Positions 20,436 through 32,762 of a stretch of 64,000 nucleotides of DNA are shown here, piece after piece; the first letter of the stretch is position 1; each line of letters opens with the position of its first letter. Made by a program: the position numbers and the translations under genes. Under the pieces are notes generated by a model that did no database searches, was not told where the DNA came from, and saw only the letters and a list, made by a program, of their open reading frames with translations. This DNA comes from Orychophragmus violaceus (lineage: Eukaryota; Streptophyta; Magnoliopsida; Brassicales; Brassicaceae): positions 64,078,580 through 64,142,579 of the forward strand of contig CM058230.1 in assembly GCA_030180135.1 (NCBI GenBank), written 5' to 3'.

Positions 20436-22529
20436 TTAGCAGGAGCCGGAGGCGGGGATAGTGCCGAACCTCCCGGAGTGCCGCTCAGGTTGAGCTCGCC
20501 GATGATGAACTCGACTCGCTTTCGCGACCCTTGAGGGAGTGTTTCGGGGGATTCCGGCTCTTTTGACCGTTCCCGTTTGTTTCTGAGAAGTCTTTTTGGA
20601 GTTCGACTCCTTGGTCTGTTTGTTTTCCTTTTTGTCGGGCAGAGTTTCCTCCTCGACCTCGGAGTCTTGTTTGCTTTCGGACTCTCGCTTTTGAGCCTCG
20701 GCTTTAGCTTGAGTATAGCAATCTTCGGTCGAGTGTCCTCTTTTATTGTGGAAATCACAGAATTTTTCCTTGTCGAACTCGAATTTTTTCGAGCTCTTTG
20801 GGCTCTCGACCGTGTTGACGTTCCCTGATTTACGGGAATCCTTTTTCGAGTTCGAATTCTGCGAGCCCGACGGGTTCTTTTCTTTTCGGTGTTTTTCCCT
20901 GAGGGCCGTGGTTTCGTCCTCGAGGCGAGCAAAGGCCGATGCGCGATGGAGGGCGTCATCGAGCGTTTGAGGTTCGCGGACTCTTATTTCCTCGCGGAAT
21001 CTGGTTAAGAACCATAGTCCTCGTCTTAATGCTTCTATAGCTACCTCGTCTCGTGGGTTCGCGATTTTGGATTTTATTTCCATAAATCGGTCGATGTACG
21101 AGCGAAGTGTTTCGTCAGGTTTTTGAGAGACGCCAAATAGGGCTGCCTCGGTAGTCTTTTCTTCGATGAAGACGGAGTATTGTTTGAGGAAAGCCGTCAT
21201 GAACTTAGTGAAGTTGTCAATTGACCCTTCTTCCAGTCCGGCAAATCATTCTAGGGCGGAGCCCGATAGGTTTTCCGCGAAGAGCCTGCAGAAGGCCGGC
21301 TCTCTCTCCTCATCGGTAAAGTACACCCTTGCCATCGCTAGTCGGAATGCCCTGATGTGGGCTTTCGGGTCTGATTTCCCAGAGAATTCTGGAAACTTAG
21401 TTTTCTTGATTTCTCGGATCCTTGCAAACGCGATCCGATCTGTGAACGGTGTTTGTTGTGTTTCTTCGATCAATCGATCGATGTCAGGAGACGCGCTTGT
21501 TGCCATGTGAACTTTCGAGCTCAGACTGTTGAACTGGGCCTTAGCCTGCTCGATGTATTGTCTAAGCATGTCGTGTTCATCGCCCTCTGCGGGTGCGAAC
21601 TGGGCTTGTGCCTGACCTGACGTTTGTTCCGGAAAAATGGGGTCGAGGAGATCGATCGGTGGGACCGACCGTGTCTGGTCGATCTGGGGCGTTCGGAACT
21701 GAACCGTGTTTGATCCGTTAGGGATTCCCGAGCTCGAGGCGAAGGCAGAGCCTCCTAGTTGCCTCGGTCGGATATTAAAGTTATTCTGGAAAGGTGGTAG
21801 CCCGGGTAATGGTCGGTTTCTTGATCCGGTTGGATCTGTGACCATTGAACTCGAACTGAATGGGGTCGGTATCGCGATAGGGGTCATTGTAGGGCGGAAG
21901 CCGCTATTTGACGCATTACCAAAATTTCCTGACGTTCCCAAAGGAGTTACTACTTGGGAGAAGTCCAAGCGGGTACACGGTGAAGGACTTATGGGAGTTC
22001 GCGTTGGTCTGCCTCCTTGGCTTTGACTGGCGAGCTCTTTAAGACGGGCGTTAAGGCGCCGCTCTTGTTCGTCGAGCTGCGAGGCCAGATAACGGTTCGC
22101 GATCTCTTGGGCCCTTGCGCTTGCCTCGTTATTTCTCGTTCGATCTACCAACAGGCTTAGCATCGAACGGATCTCGGCAAGATCGCTTGGCCCTTGTCTC
22201 TGTGGAGCAGAAGGTAGTGGCGAATTAGGTCTGGTTATTACTGATCCACCTCCTGGGGTGGGTATTGAATCATTTCTCATCCACACCCAGTTTCTGCTCG
22301 GATCATTAGTTCCTGACAAAACATTTGTCAGAGTCTGGCTTGTCGCGATTGTTTGAGCGACAGAGCCGGCTGGTGCCGAGATCGTGGAGACTGAGGCAGA
22401 GCTTGTCAACACGTCGTCGGTCTGACCTATGTTTCTTACCCTGGTGGTGTTCTGAGGAAATTTTTTGACCGTTTGAGGGAGGTCAACTGGTGGTGTGGCG
22501 TTGGGAGAGCCAGTTTGGTCGGGATTCAT
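20436..22529 (-). pseudogene. Gypsy-1 gag, interrupted
   Basis: Starts at ATG 22529 (MNPDQTGSPN), 54 bases after the primer site. The first 427 codons end at a TGA at 21248-21246 where Trp is expected (S-A-L-E-W-F). The frame continues in the same register to a gag core (LRSYIDRFMEIKSKI), a Lys/Ser-rich hinge and a zinc finger of Tat type, FCDFHNKRGHSTEDC, ending near 20436. A shift between 20560 and 20500 is implied because the following RVEFIIGE segment lies in another frame. Gag forms the particle and binds element RNA. Confidence 0.87.
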
Positions 22530-22582
22530 CTCGATCTATCGGATCTAGGATCTAATTCTTAAGATAAGAAAAACTATAGAAA

Positions 22583-22601
22583 GTCCCCACAGTCGGCGCC
22601 A
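22583..22601 (-). other. Primer binding site, Gypsy-1
   Basis: Minus strand reads TGGCGCCGACTGTGGGGAC two bases from the LTR. TGGCGCCG starts are common in plant Ty3 primer sites; the tRNA is not identified here. Confidence 0.8.
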
Positions 22602-22603
22602 AA

Positions 22604-23099
22604 TGTGAGATCCGGGATTCACACTAAGAATTTGTATTCGTGGATTTGGACTTTAGGATTTAGAAATGGTATAGTTTCCTATGAATCAAAGACTTTATTG
22701 AGATTGATCGTCGAGATAGAACAAACACAATCGAAAAGAGAGTACAAAGTATGAAATCGAGCTATCTAGTCGAAGTGTTCTTGGCTAGGATTGGTATATC
22801 TTTAATGGATCGCCACTTCTTCTTTAAATAGTCTCGACTCTGATCTTTTTGTTCCGATATTTCGGCCTCGCCGTCGTAACGATCTCCGAGATTTGCGTGG
22901 ATCAGTTGAACTGGCGAAGACCGAGTTGCTCTATCTCCACGTCATCTTCTGCCGAGCTCGAGCTCGATTTTCTCCGGCTTCGGCCTTGTCCGGGCCTTGT
23001 CGGGGCGTTTCCCGTTTGGGCCCAACAAAGGCATCGGTTCTTCTTTTCGTCTCTGATTCTGGAACGGGCTCATGAATATGGGCCTTTATCTTACCAACA
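22604..23099 (-). repeat. 5' LTR of Gypsy-1 (496 bp)
   Basis: Starts TGTGAGATCCGGG, ends TTACCAACA, followed by the GTAAG target duplication (23100-23104). It lacks 39 bp present in the 3' LTR; the gap is bordered by a 2-base TA repeat. Confidence 0.93.
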
Positions 23100-23104
23100 G
23101 TAAG

Positions 23105-24841
23105 GAACATACTTACCTAGAACAAATTGTTCGTCATTATTGTATCTTCTTGATGAAAGAACTTCTATAATGCCAGCATTACTCCTCCGAGTGCCTCTAC
23201 GATCATAGGGTCGTACCAGTTATACTTACAAAGTGTGATTCACAAATTCACAATTCCCTCATAATCGAGTTGTATGATATCTATTAAGATCCCGTGGAAA
23301 TCATCCGCATCAGATGCGTCAACATAAATCCCTCCTTTAACACGTACACCATAGTTAGGCCAGGTTTTAGCCTTATGCACGGGTTCATGCACTATCTCTA
23401 GCACTCAATGATTTTTCAATAAGTAACCTGTATATAGAAAAGAAAATATCAAATATAGAGCAATGCAGATAAATTGATATAAATATATAATATGTATATA
23501 GGTACGACTCAATTTTAAACTTACATATTCTTCTACCCAGTTAGAATATTCTTCGAGTCTTTTTGCGGAGACTTCTTCTTCTGAGAGTTCTGGATATCTT
23601 ATGGACATATAATCTTCGAACATCCTTTAATTTTGACCAAAACTTAAATAAGAAATCATATATAGTGGATTATATTAAACTAAAAGATAAGACATATATA
23701 TATATATACCTCTTTAGTGGCTAAAAAAATCCACAGTTTCGAATAACATATACATGTGCGTATTTATAGTCTTCCTTTGAAAGCCAGATTTATTGCATTT
23801 TTCTACTTGGACGACCTACTTGAATAAATATATGGGGAACATCGACATGATATACTGGGATTTTTCACTTTCACTGAATTTGGTTAATTAATTAGTTTAG
23901 AAAAAATTATAATTAAGTAATAGCTACCATGTGAACATGTGATTGGCCATAGCGTTTTACCTTGATTTTTGTTTTTATATTCATATCAAAGTAGTGCTCT
24001 GAGAAATAAGCTACCACATCATTGATATATGATTGAATAATGGATCGTCGGATATCTCTTGTTCTTTGCTTTTCCTTTCAACTTTTTTGAAAAACCTTTC
24101 AAAAGGGTACATCCACCTATATTGCACCGAGCCTCCTACAACTTCGTAGGGGAGATGTATCGGTAAGTCCTCTATCACGTCGAAAATGATGGTGGAAAGA
24201 TATTTTCCAAATTGCATATGATTAAAACTATGTTTTCTGTCAGAATTTGGACGCGACCTTTTGTAAAGTTCTCGAGCATAAGTCACGGAAAAAACCTCCA
24301 ACCCCTACAGTGTATATATTTTGAATCTATTGGTAAATATAAAATACTATATTCATATTTAATTATCAAATATATGTATTATATATACTATAAGTAAAAT
24401 TAATCAGCACCTGATAACGCAAGGTGGACGGTCCGATCTAAGAGTTCGGCAAAGATAAATGGAAGTAGCCGCTCCATAAAAATGTGGCAGTCATGAGTCT
24501 TCATCCCTGAAAGCTTATTGTTCTCCTTATTAGCAATAGCTAACTCGGTCGCATAGCCATCTGTGAATTTGACTGCATATTTCACACATTCTAGTAATTT
24601 TGTTCTAGCATCGTCTGTCAATCGTACGGGGAAATGAGCTTTATCCTCACCATCAATATGTAGGTGTGGCCGAGAACAAAATCGTTCTATATCAATTCTG
24701 TACATGATGATGTCTTTGGATTTACCCTTCACACTCATAAGAGTATCATTGACATTGTCAAAAAAATTCTTCTCTAGATACGTCAAATCAAGATTATGTC
24801 GAAGATTGAGGTCCCTCCAGTATGGAAGCTCCTAGAATATG
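23105..24841 (-). pseudogene. CACTA (En/Spm-like) transposase gene fragment
   Basis: Minus-strand exons of a plant CACTA transposase. 24786-24400 encodes the end of the Tnp2 domain and start of the next (YLEKNFFDNV, SVKGKSKD, GMKTHDCHIFMERLLPF). 24301-24011 holds IIFDVIEDLPIHLPYE and YRWMYPFERF, the DUF4218 region. 23623-23500 has YPELSEEEVSAKRLEEYSNW. 23340-23117 resembles DUF4216 (LDYEGIVNL, NWYDP). A splice donor CTAG|GTAAGTATG ends the last exon at 23117. Stops and divergence show decay. The left part is cut by Gypsy-1 and Athila, the right by the LTR at 24842; no CACTA ends or subterminal repeats are in the window. Confidence 0.85.
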
Positions 24842-27689
24842 TGTAACGCCCCTTCCCCGTTATCCGCTGACTGACGAACTGACCGGTCAACAATCAAAAA
24901 AGAACATGACCAAGTCGAGCCCGAGTAAGTCAAATAGGAAAAGTTTGTCACAAGACGAAGCCATAGACAAATCTGATTGAGACAAAGGCTCGCACTAACC
25001 CGTCCTTGACCCCGCTATTCTCACTTCCACGGCACAAATCTTCACAACTTGTACCGCTTCCGTGAGTTGTGTCGGTTCGGACTAAACTCAATATCAGGGA
25101 AGCATGTTCATTTCTGAGCAGTCAAACGTTTATATAACGTTTAGCATTCTTTACAAAACAGTTTGACAATAATCGAAAACAACAATAAAATCTCAATAAC
25201 AAATTGGCGCCAAAGCCGAATTGATAGAAACAAAATCACTGAATCAAAAATTCCGCCACAAGCGATCCCGAAACTACACCAAGGACCTCCCGCATCCGTC
25301 GCTGCTAAACCTGAAAACACACAAAAGAGTCTAATGAGCGATCTAAGATCACCCAGCGAGACGACTCCCCACTACGGCTTCTAGTCTATCTAGCATTTCT
25401 CGCCCAAAAACCCCAAAATAACAACCAACAAACAAACGCCCGATCACGTGCTATCACGACGTGATAAACCCACAACACACAAGCACTTGCCAAAAGAAAG
25501 AGAAGCGATTAAAGGAAATCGGAAGCACTGCAACATATGCTCTCGATTGAAACTCGATATGTCTATCGTGCAATACAAAAACACGCACACACAGGCCCTT
25601 CACGATCTCGGTAACTTCCACGGGTTTACATAGTCACCGACATGGTAAATAACCCTCAACTCCTAGATGTATATACGAAGTCTCACGACCTAGGACACTG
25701 TTCTCAGTCAATCGATACACAGTGACTCAGGCTACCTAATGTAACCTAAGTTTCCATGTGATTCGGCCCTAAGACATGACCCGTATTCTCCGAACCACAC
25801 ACCTACCAGTGTCACTCAGTAGGTTAACGCCATAACCGGAATCACCACTCGAAGGCACACGATCCGATTAGGCAGCCACCCGAGGATCCAATTGGGTCGG
25901 GAGTACCGGAACGTATTCAAAACCTAAACTTGCGGGATCTAACGCACCCTAGAGTCCTAGTGCAGGAATGTAACCACGCAGACTCGCTTAGACTAACACA
26001 ATCAATCAATAAACAACAACAATCTCAATACAATATCCCGCAAGTCTAACACACACACACGCCAACACCTCCACCCTAACTCGGTGCCGTACCGAGTCAG
26101 CAACTACAAACTTAACCGACCCCTTGACCGAGTTAAGTATCCACGAGGACCGCTTGGCCCAACACCGAGATTATCTAACAGGCCTGCACAACAAAGCTCA
26201 ACAGCAACAATACAATCACATGAACAACCACACAAGCAAGCCTATTTGTAACGCCCATTTCCCATTATCCGCTGACCGTCGAGCTGATCGGTCAACAATG
26301 AAAAGTTTGCCACAACACGAAGCTAGAGCCAGATCGGTTTGAGACAAAGGCTCGCACTGACCCGTCCTTGACCCCGCTATCCTCACTTCCGTAGTACAAA
26401 GCTTCACAACTTGTAGCACTTCTGTGAGTTGTGTCGGTTCTGATTAAACACAATATCAGGGAAGCATATTCATTTCTGAGTCAATCAAACGTTTACATAA
26501 CGTTTAACCACCTTTGCAAAACAATTCGCCAATAACCAAAACAACAAACAATCTCAATAACAAATTGGCGCCAAAGCCGAACCGATAAAAAACCCAAAAT
26601 CATCCAATCAAAACCCCGCCACAAGTCATCCCGAAACTACACCGAGGACCTCCTGCGTCTGCTGAACCTGAAAAACACAAAAGAGTCTAATGAGCGATCT
26701 AATATCATACAGCGAGACGGCTCCCCACTACGGCCTCTATTCTATCTAGCATCTACACTTTCCTGCCCAAAACCCCCAAAATAACAAGAAACAAAGTTAA
26801 CGGTCGATCACGCACTACCACGTCGTGTCAAAACCACAACACACAAACACTTGCCAAAAGAAAGAGAAAGCGATTAAGGAAACCAGGAGCACTGCGGCAC
26901 ATGCTCTCGATTGACACTCGATCTAACTATCACGCAATACCAACAACACAAACACAACACTGGGCCCTTACGAACTTGGTAACTTCCACGGGTTTACATC
27001 GTCACCGACATGGTAACTAACCCACAACTCCTAGATGTAAACATGAAGTCTCACGACCTAGGACACTGTTCTCAGCCCGTCGATACGCAGTGACTTGGGC
27101 TACCCCACGGTAACCTAAGTCTCCATGCGATTCGGCCCTAGGACATGACCTTAAATTCTCCGAATCACACACCTACCGGCGTCACTCGGTATGTTAACGC
27201 CATGAACGGAATCACCACCCGAAGGCCCACGATCCGATTAGGCAGCCAACCGAGGATCCAATCGGGTCGAAAGTACCAGAACGTATCCAAACACCTAGAC
27301 TTGCGGGATCTAACGCACCCTAGAGTCCTAGTGCAGAAATGTAAACACGGAGACTCACTTGGACTCTAGCAACAATCACACAATCAATCAATGAACCACA
27401 ACAATCACAACACAACATCCCGCAAGTCTAACACACACACGCCAACACCTTCACCCTGACTCGGCACCGTACCAAGTCAGAAGCTATGAACTTAACCGGC
27501 CCCGTGACCGGGTTAAGTATCCATAAGGATCGCTCGGCCCAACACCGATACAATCTAACAAGCCTGCACAACAAAGCTCAACAGCAACAACACAACATAC
27601 GAGCAACCACACAACAACACAATAACCTCACAAGCAGACCTATTAGGGTTTCTAACATCTTTTATCTCATTACTTAACACTACATCTCG

Positions 27690-27792
27690 TCCGCTACCTT
27701 GGATTAGCGGATTGATAATCCGCAGACGGTTCACAATAACATTAACGTCCGCTACCTTGGATTAGCGGATAGCTAATCCGTAGACGGCTCAC
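27690..27792. repeat. CCGCTACCTTGGATTAGCGG repeats, copy set 1
   Basis: Two copies of a ~50-bp unit whose core CCGCTACCTTGGATTAGCGG is an imperfect palindrome, followed by GCTAATCCGTAGACGGCTCA-like sequence. The corresponding set in the outer LTR (29798-29955) has three copies. Confidence 0.85.
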
Positions 27793-28457
27793 AACTCATT
27801 AACACTTCCTTTTTCTTAACCTTTCATGAGTATCTTTTAATACTCCTCAATCCGTCAGTTTAGAGTTACTAGCTTACTAAACTCCCCGACGTCTCATGAT
27901 TCGTTTAATTGATTCATTAATTAACCCACAACCCACTATTAAACCTAATCCCGATATCCATTTCATACTCTATACGTTTGTTTAGATTTAATTATGCATC
28001 TTAATTCCATCTTAGTTTTTGTACATCGCTTCATTCAATATCGTTCTTATAACACATATAGATGCATATACGGCCCTAATATGCAACGTCTATATGTATG
28101 CATCAATCAATAACACTAAGAACCTAGCGGCACACAACGGTTTAATCCTTTTAACCCTACGGTCCTAGCATGCATCTCAAAATCCTAGTCCGGTTTACAA
28201 TCATTTAATCCGATCCATTAGCAATTAATCAGTCAATTCAATTACAGGTGTGCAAATACTTAATTCTACAGTTTCTCATTTCCCGATCAATATGCATTAC
28301 TACTCTATGGTGTTTGAGGAATAAACGACACGGATGCGGATATGACTTCTCGAGACCCCAAACTAGAATCCAAACCTCCCAAATACACAAACACGAACCC
28401 CGAAGCTTCCCTACCAACCCTAGAACCGCCTGAATCAAAACCGACCGGAGAAAAAGT

Positions 28458-28550
28458 GTTGACCGGCGTTGACCACGGCGTTAACCGACGTTGACTGTCC
28501 GTTGACCGGCGTTGACTTTGACTCCGGTTGACCACGCTTGACCAGTTGAC
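28458..28550. promoter_or_regulatory. Cluster of nine TTGAC (W-box core) words, nested LTR
   Basis: Nine TTGAC words within about 95 bases, mostly as GTTGACCGG or GTTGACC, with further ones at 28620-28800. TTGACC/T is the core bound by WRKY transcription factors. Whether these act on the LTR promoter is unknown. Confidence 0.55.
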
Positions 28551-29797
28551 CACTCCGGTTCACCCACTGAACCACTGAACCACCAAAATAACTTCTAATC
28601 AACCGGTTTAGGTCAAACCGTTGACCGGCATTGATCGAGGCTTAACCGGTTTGACTAAACCAATTCCAATTTTGAACCAAAGCTAATCCAACCCAAATCC
28701 ATCGCAAAACCACCACTGAAGAATCGCTTGAAGAATGGCGGCTGAAGGAGCTTTCTCCGGCGTTGTCTCCGACGTTGACCACCGGCGGAGGGCATTGACC
28801 GGCGGCGGTTAACAAGCACATGTGACCACAAACACTCCTAGATCCATTCTGAAGCTACTGAGAGGTGGTAGAAGGCTTCAATTACCAAAGGAAGAGAGAG
28901 ACAAAGAAAGAACCTAGACGTGGCGGTTCTCCGACCAGATTCCGGCGAGCTCCAGCGACGGCGACGGTGGGAGATGGCTGGCGGTTGTAGAGGAGATCAA
29001 TAGGAGTTGATTGGTCTTGGTAGTATGTGATTTGGGTTTATGGTTTGAAAGTTATGAGGTTTCTTGCTCCTCAAGTCATGAAGAAAAGTGTTCTTGAATT
29101 TTTCTTTAGATCTTCAAAGAGTTTTTGGAAAAAGCTGATGAATGGGATGAATCTAGATGAATATAGAGATATGAGAGAGAGAGCTAGAGAGAGGTTTCTT
29201 GTTGCAAAATGAGAGTGTTTTGATAGCTTATTCCCTTGGTTCATGAACAAGAACCATGCACATGCATGCAACATAGGCAGGTTGCGCCATATAGAGAAGA
29301 GCAGCTGTCCTCTGAGGTTTCTTAGTGACACTAATCCAACAATTAGCCTTCTTAATCCTTCAACAATCCCCTTAATCATCCATATCTCGGTTTTTTCGGT
29401 TTTACGTTTAATATTTTAGAAAACCCTTACCAGCTCTTATAAATCTACAAACCTCCAAAAACTGATTCTCCTTGATTTTATATGAATGTAGAAACTTGAA
29501 TCACGTTATTTGGAGTTCCGTAGCTCCGGTTATGAATTTCCGAAGTTTTCCCGGTTTAATCGGTTTCCATTCCCGACAAGCCGAAAAACCCATTTCCGCT
29601 CCGTTTCTTCCAACTCTGGTCTTGTAAATGTTCTTTATGTTATAAAACTAGAACATTTGACAGGTCTTGGCTTCCATCTCAACTTTTGGCAAAATTACGA
29701 TTTTGCCCCTGTTGACTTTTCTTCTGTCCATTCACCATATTTTTGAAAACAGGGTATTACACTAATAGGGTTCCTAACATCTTTTAATCCGTTCTTG

Positions 29798-29955
29798 TCC
29801 GCTACCTTGGATTAGCGGATTTCTAACTCGTTGACGGCTCACAACTCTTTCTCATCCGCTACCTTAAATTAGCGTATTGCTAATCCGTAGACGGCTCACA
29901 ACTATTTCTCGTCCGCTACCTTGGATTAGCGGATTGCTAATCCATATACGGCTCA
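29798..29955. repeat. CCGCTACCTTGGATTAGCGG repeats, copy set 2
   Basis: Three copies of the same ~50-bp palindromic unit in the outer LTR, one with two changes in the core. Copy number differs from the nested LTR, so the array changes by unequal exchange or slippage. Confidence 0.85.
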
Positions 29956-30615
29956 TCAATCACATCACTTCTTTTACTTAACCTTTCCTATGTATCTTCT
30001 AATAACTCCTTGATCCGTCGGTTTAGAGTTAATAGCTTACTAAACTCCCCGACGTCTCATGGTTCCTTTAGTTAATTCATTAATCAACCCATAGCCCATT
30101 ATTAAACCTAGTCCTGATATCCGTTTCATACTCTATGTGTTTGTTTAGGTTTAATTCCATATTTTAATACCGTCTTAATTCTCGTATATAGATTCATTCA
30201 ATATCGTTCCTCAATACTTATAGATGCATATACGGCCCTATCATGTAACGTCTAGATGTATGCATCAATCAACATCTCTAACAACTTAACGGCACACAAC
30301 GGTTTAATCCTTTTAACCCTACGGTCCTAGCATGCATCCCCAAACCCTAACCGGTTTATAATTAACCAGTCCGTTCAATCAGCAATCAATGAACCAATTC
30401 AATAAGGGTATGCAACTCTAGATCTACGGTTTCTCAATTCCCAGTCTATATACTTCTAACTACTTTTAGGTTTTGAGCCGACTCACGGTGAATAGGTCGG
30501 AATGACGGCACGGATTCGGATATGAATTCCCGAGATCCCGAACTAGAATCTGAACTCCCCGATCACACGATTACGAACCCTGAACACTCCCAAATCACTC
30601 AATGGCCGTTGATCG

Positions 30616-30821
30616 AGTGTTGACCGGCTCGGTTTCAGGCGTTGACCGACGGCTTTGACCAGGGTTGACCAGCTGACCGTTGACTTTGACCGTTGACCGA
30701 ACCTGAACCAGTTGACCAAATCCCTGAACCGGCTGAACCACTGAATCGAAATCCAATTGACCGGTTTAGCTAAACCGGATCAAAGTCAACCGTTGACCGG
30801 CGTTGACTTTGGCTTTGACCG
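30616..30821. promoter_or_regulatory. Cluster of about twelve TTGAC words, outer LTR
   Basis: The same region of the outer LTR holds about twelve TTGAC words in about 200 bases. The order differs from that in the nested LTR although density is kept. Confidence 0.55.
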
Positions 30822-31987
30822 GTTTAAACTAAACCGATCTCAATGCTATACCAACTCAAATCCATGCTTGATCACCATTGAAGAACCGGTATGAAGATGG
30901 CGGTGAGAAGAAGATTCCGGTGGTCGGTTCCGGCGTTGAACACAGCGGCGGAGGGCGTTGACCGCGTCGGAGGAGGCTTTTCCCGTGCAAAAACTGACTT
31001 TCAACTGGTGGAGACTCTTCTCAAGATTATTATGAAGCTTCTAGGGAAGTAAGGATGCCATGGAAGAAGAAAAACACCCAAGAAAACACAAGATCTCGCC
31101 GGCGGCGCCCCTTTCACGGCGGCTCTGGAGGAGCTCCGGCGACGGCAAGGAGGTGGTGGCAGTTGTAGAGGAGATCAAGATGAAGCTACTGGTGAAATTA
31201 GTTTGTCATTTGATGAAATGGTTAAGAAGTTATAAAGTTTCTTGCACCTCAAGTCTCAAGAACACTTAAGAACACCTTGCATGTTCTTGAGTTTCCTTTG
31301 AAAATGCAAGGAATTTTCTGGGATTTTTGATTGATTCTGGAGAGATTGGAGAGATATGAGGTCGAGAGAGAGGCTAGAGAGAGGTTGAAGTGATGAGAGT
31401 GAAGCTCTTTTGGTGAATTGAACTTGATAGGACACATTATGCCATGCAAAATAAGATTCATGAACTTTGCATGGAGATCTGGAGTGCTGGCACCTCTCTG
31501 GAGTAGAAACTTTTCCACGCAGGGCTTACTCTGAGAAAAACCCCTTCCCTAAACCGAAATAAACCAACCCTTAACCCATCTTGATATGTTGCTTCGGTTT
31601 CCTCGGTTTTACGTTTAATATTTTAGAAAACCCTGAATGGCTCTCATAAATCTTATAACCTCCAAAAACTGATTCTCCCTGATGTTAGTTGAATTTAGAA
31701 ACTTGAAACACTTGATTTGGAGTTTTGTAGCTCTGGTTATGAATTTCCGAAGTTTTCTCAGTCTTATCGGTTTCCATTCTCGACGAGCCGTAAAATCCGT
31801 TTCTGCTCCGTTTCTTCCAATTCTGGTCTTGTAAATGTTATTTATGTTGTTAAACAAGAACATTTGGCCCATCTCGGCTTCCGTCTCAACTTTTGGAAAA
31901 ATTACCATTTTGTCCCTGGACTTTGGCAATGCCCCTGTTGACTTTTCTTCTGCCAGTTGACCATATTTTTGGAAACAGGGTATTACA

Positions 31988-32036
31988 TTCTTCCCCACTT
32001 ACAGGAATTCGGTCCCCAATTTCTCCGTCACTAACA
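31988..32036 (-). other. Polypurine tract and 49 bp of internal chromovirus-like sequence
   Basis: Minus strand reads GTGGGGAAGAA directly before TGTAATACCC. The rest of the element is not seen; it is missing on the far side of Copia-B. Confidence 0.7.
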
Positions 32037-32750
32037 TGAAGGAATTTCTAGCAATTCTAATCAGAATTAGCAACCCTAAGTATAAATTTCAAGCGTAGGA
32101 TCTAGGGTTTATGTTTATATCATTGAATCTACATCAGATCTCGAAGATACCTGGAAGTTATGCAGCGGAAGATGATTAGGTGTTCGAGATTGATTAGCGC
32201 CTCAAGTGCTGCACCTCTACTGGTATCCACACGCACACAAATTGGAACGGACGGGATGCTAGTGCCGTTAGAGATCGGATCTCTCAGAGGGTTTTCAGTT
32301 TCTCTAAAGTGGCTGTGTATTAGGTCTGATATGTGTAAAAGTCGTCCATATATCTTATATATGTCGACTTCTATCACGACCTGATTAACCAAGGATCAAA
32401 CCGAAGTTAATCAAGTCATAAACCAAAATCGCTATTTTGGTCCGCGATCTGTGTCGATCGATGCACATGTTGTGTCGATCGACACTGCCTCAGAAACTTG
32501 TTATCAAATGCATATCATATATACATTTATCAGATCATTACACTAATGATCAACCCCATATTCTATATCCAGTTTGCTTAGGTTTGTGACCTAGTAGGAT
32601 CATATAATACTAGCAACGAGTTCTAAACTCATTGATCATAAGTGGCTTCTAGCAAAGCATTATGATTGCCCATTATTATATGATTGTCTCATCTCGACAA
32701 TACAACTTTCACTTAGAGTAAGTACAATAGATTTCAGGACATTCCCAACA
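32037..32750 (-). repeat. 3' LTR of Copia-B (714 bp)
   Basis: TGAAGGAATTTC at the left, ATTCCCAACA at the right, followed by the polypurine tract (minus strand CAAGTGGGAGAT, 32751-32762). Compared with the 5' LTR it keeps about 70 bp near 32212-32285 that the latter has lost between CTCT repeats. A TATA-like TATATAAG lies on the minus strand at 32354-32361. Confidence 0.9.
32451..32486. promoter_or_regulatory. Palindrome pair upstream of TATA-like box, Copia-B 3' LTR
   Basis: TCGATCGA at 32454-32461 and 32475-32482, 21 apart. On the minus strand the pair lies about 95-120 bp upstream of TATATAAG (32361-32354). Confidence 0.75.
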
Positions 32751-32762
32751 ATCTCCCACTTG

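Larger units (their letters stand above)
11582..23099 (-). mobile_element. Gypsy-1, complete Tat-lineage Ty3 element with antisense gene
   Basis: An 11.5-kb minus-strand element flanked by a perfect 5-bp target duplication GTAAG (11577-11581 and 23100-23104). Order on the minus strand: 5' LTR, primer site, gag, protease, reverse transcriptase, degenerate RNase H, second RNase H, integrase, tandem repeats, a gene on the opposite strand, polypurine tract, 3' LTR. The second (archaeal-type) RNase H and the extra antisense gene are known marks of the Tat lineage. Gag-pol has several disabling mutations; the antisense gene does not. Confidence 0.93.
26247..29761 (-). repeat. Solo LTR of the same family (3515 bp) nested in the outer LTR
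   Basis: Runs from TGTAACGCCC to GGGTATTACA, a complete LTR. Flanks are CTATT (26242-26246) and CTAAT (29762-29766), a 5-bp target duplication with one change, and the interrupted target CTATTAGGG matches the uninterrupted junction inside this LTR near 27643. No internal region is present, so it is a solo LTR. This explains the apparent X-X-Y-Y duplication of the block. Confidence 0.82.
24842..31987 (-). mobile_element. 3' LTR of a chromovirus-like Ty3 element, split by a second LTR
   Basis: The outer LTR is 24842-26246 plus 29762-31987 (about 3.63 kb). On the minus strand it starts TGTAATACCC at 31987 and ends GGGGCGTTACA at 24842. It follows a polypurine tract GTGGGGAAGAA, the arrangement I associate with plant chromoviruses with long LTRs. 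Inserted into CACTA sequence (flank ATATG at 24837-24841). Only 49 bases of internal sequence remain on the right before Copia-B. Confidence 0.75.

Noticed and set aside
21465..21485. CAATCGATCGATGTC in Gypsy-1 gag as another palindrome site
   Set aside because: Single core within coding sequence, no partner at 21-22 bp.
28238..28553. ORFs of 61-82 codons on both strands
   Set aside because: They lie within the long LTR and overlap the TTGAC cluster; no match to the sister LTR as protein.
24842..31987. Tandem segmental duplication X-X-Y-Y
   Set aside because: LTR termini at 26247 and 29761 and a near-perfect 5-bp duplication show it is an LTR nested in an LTR.
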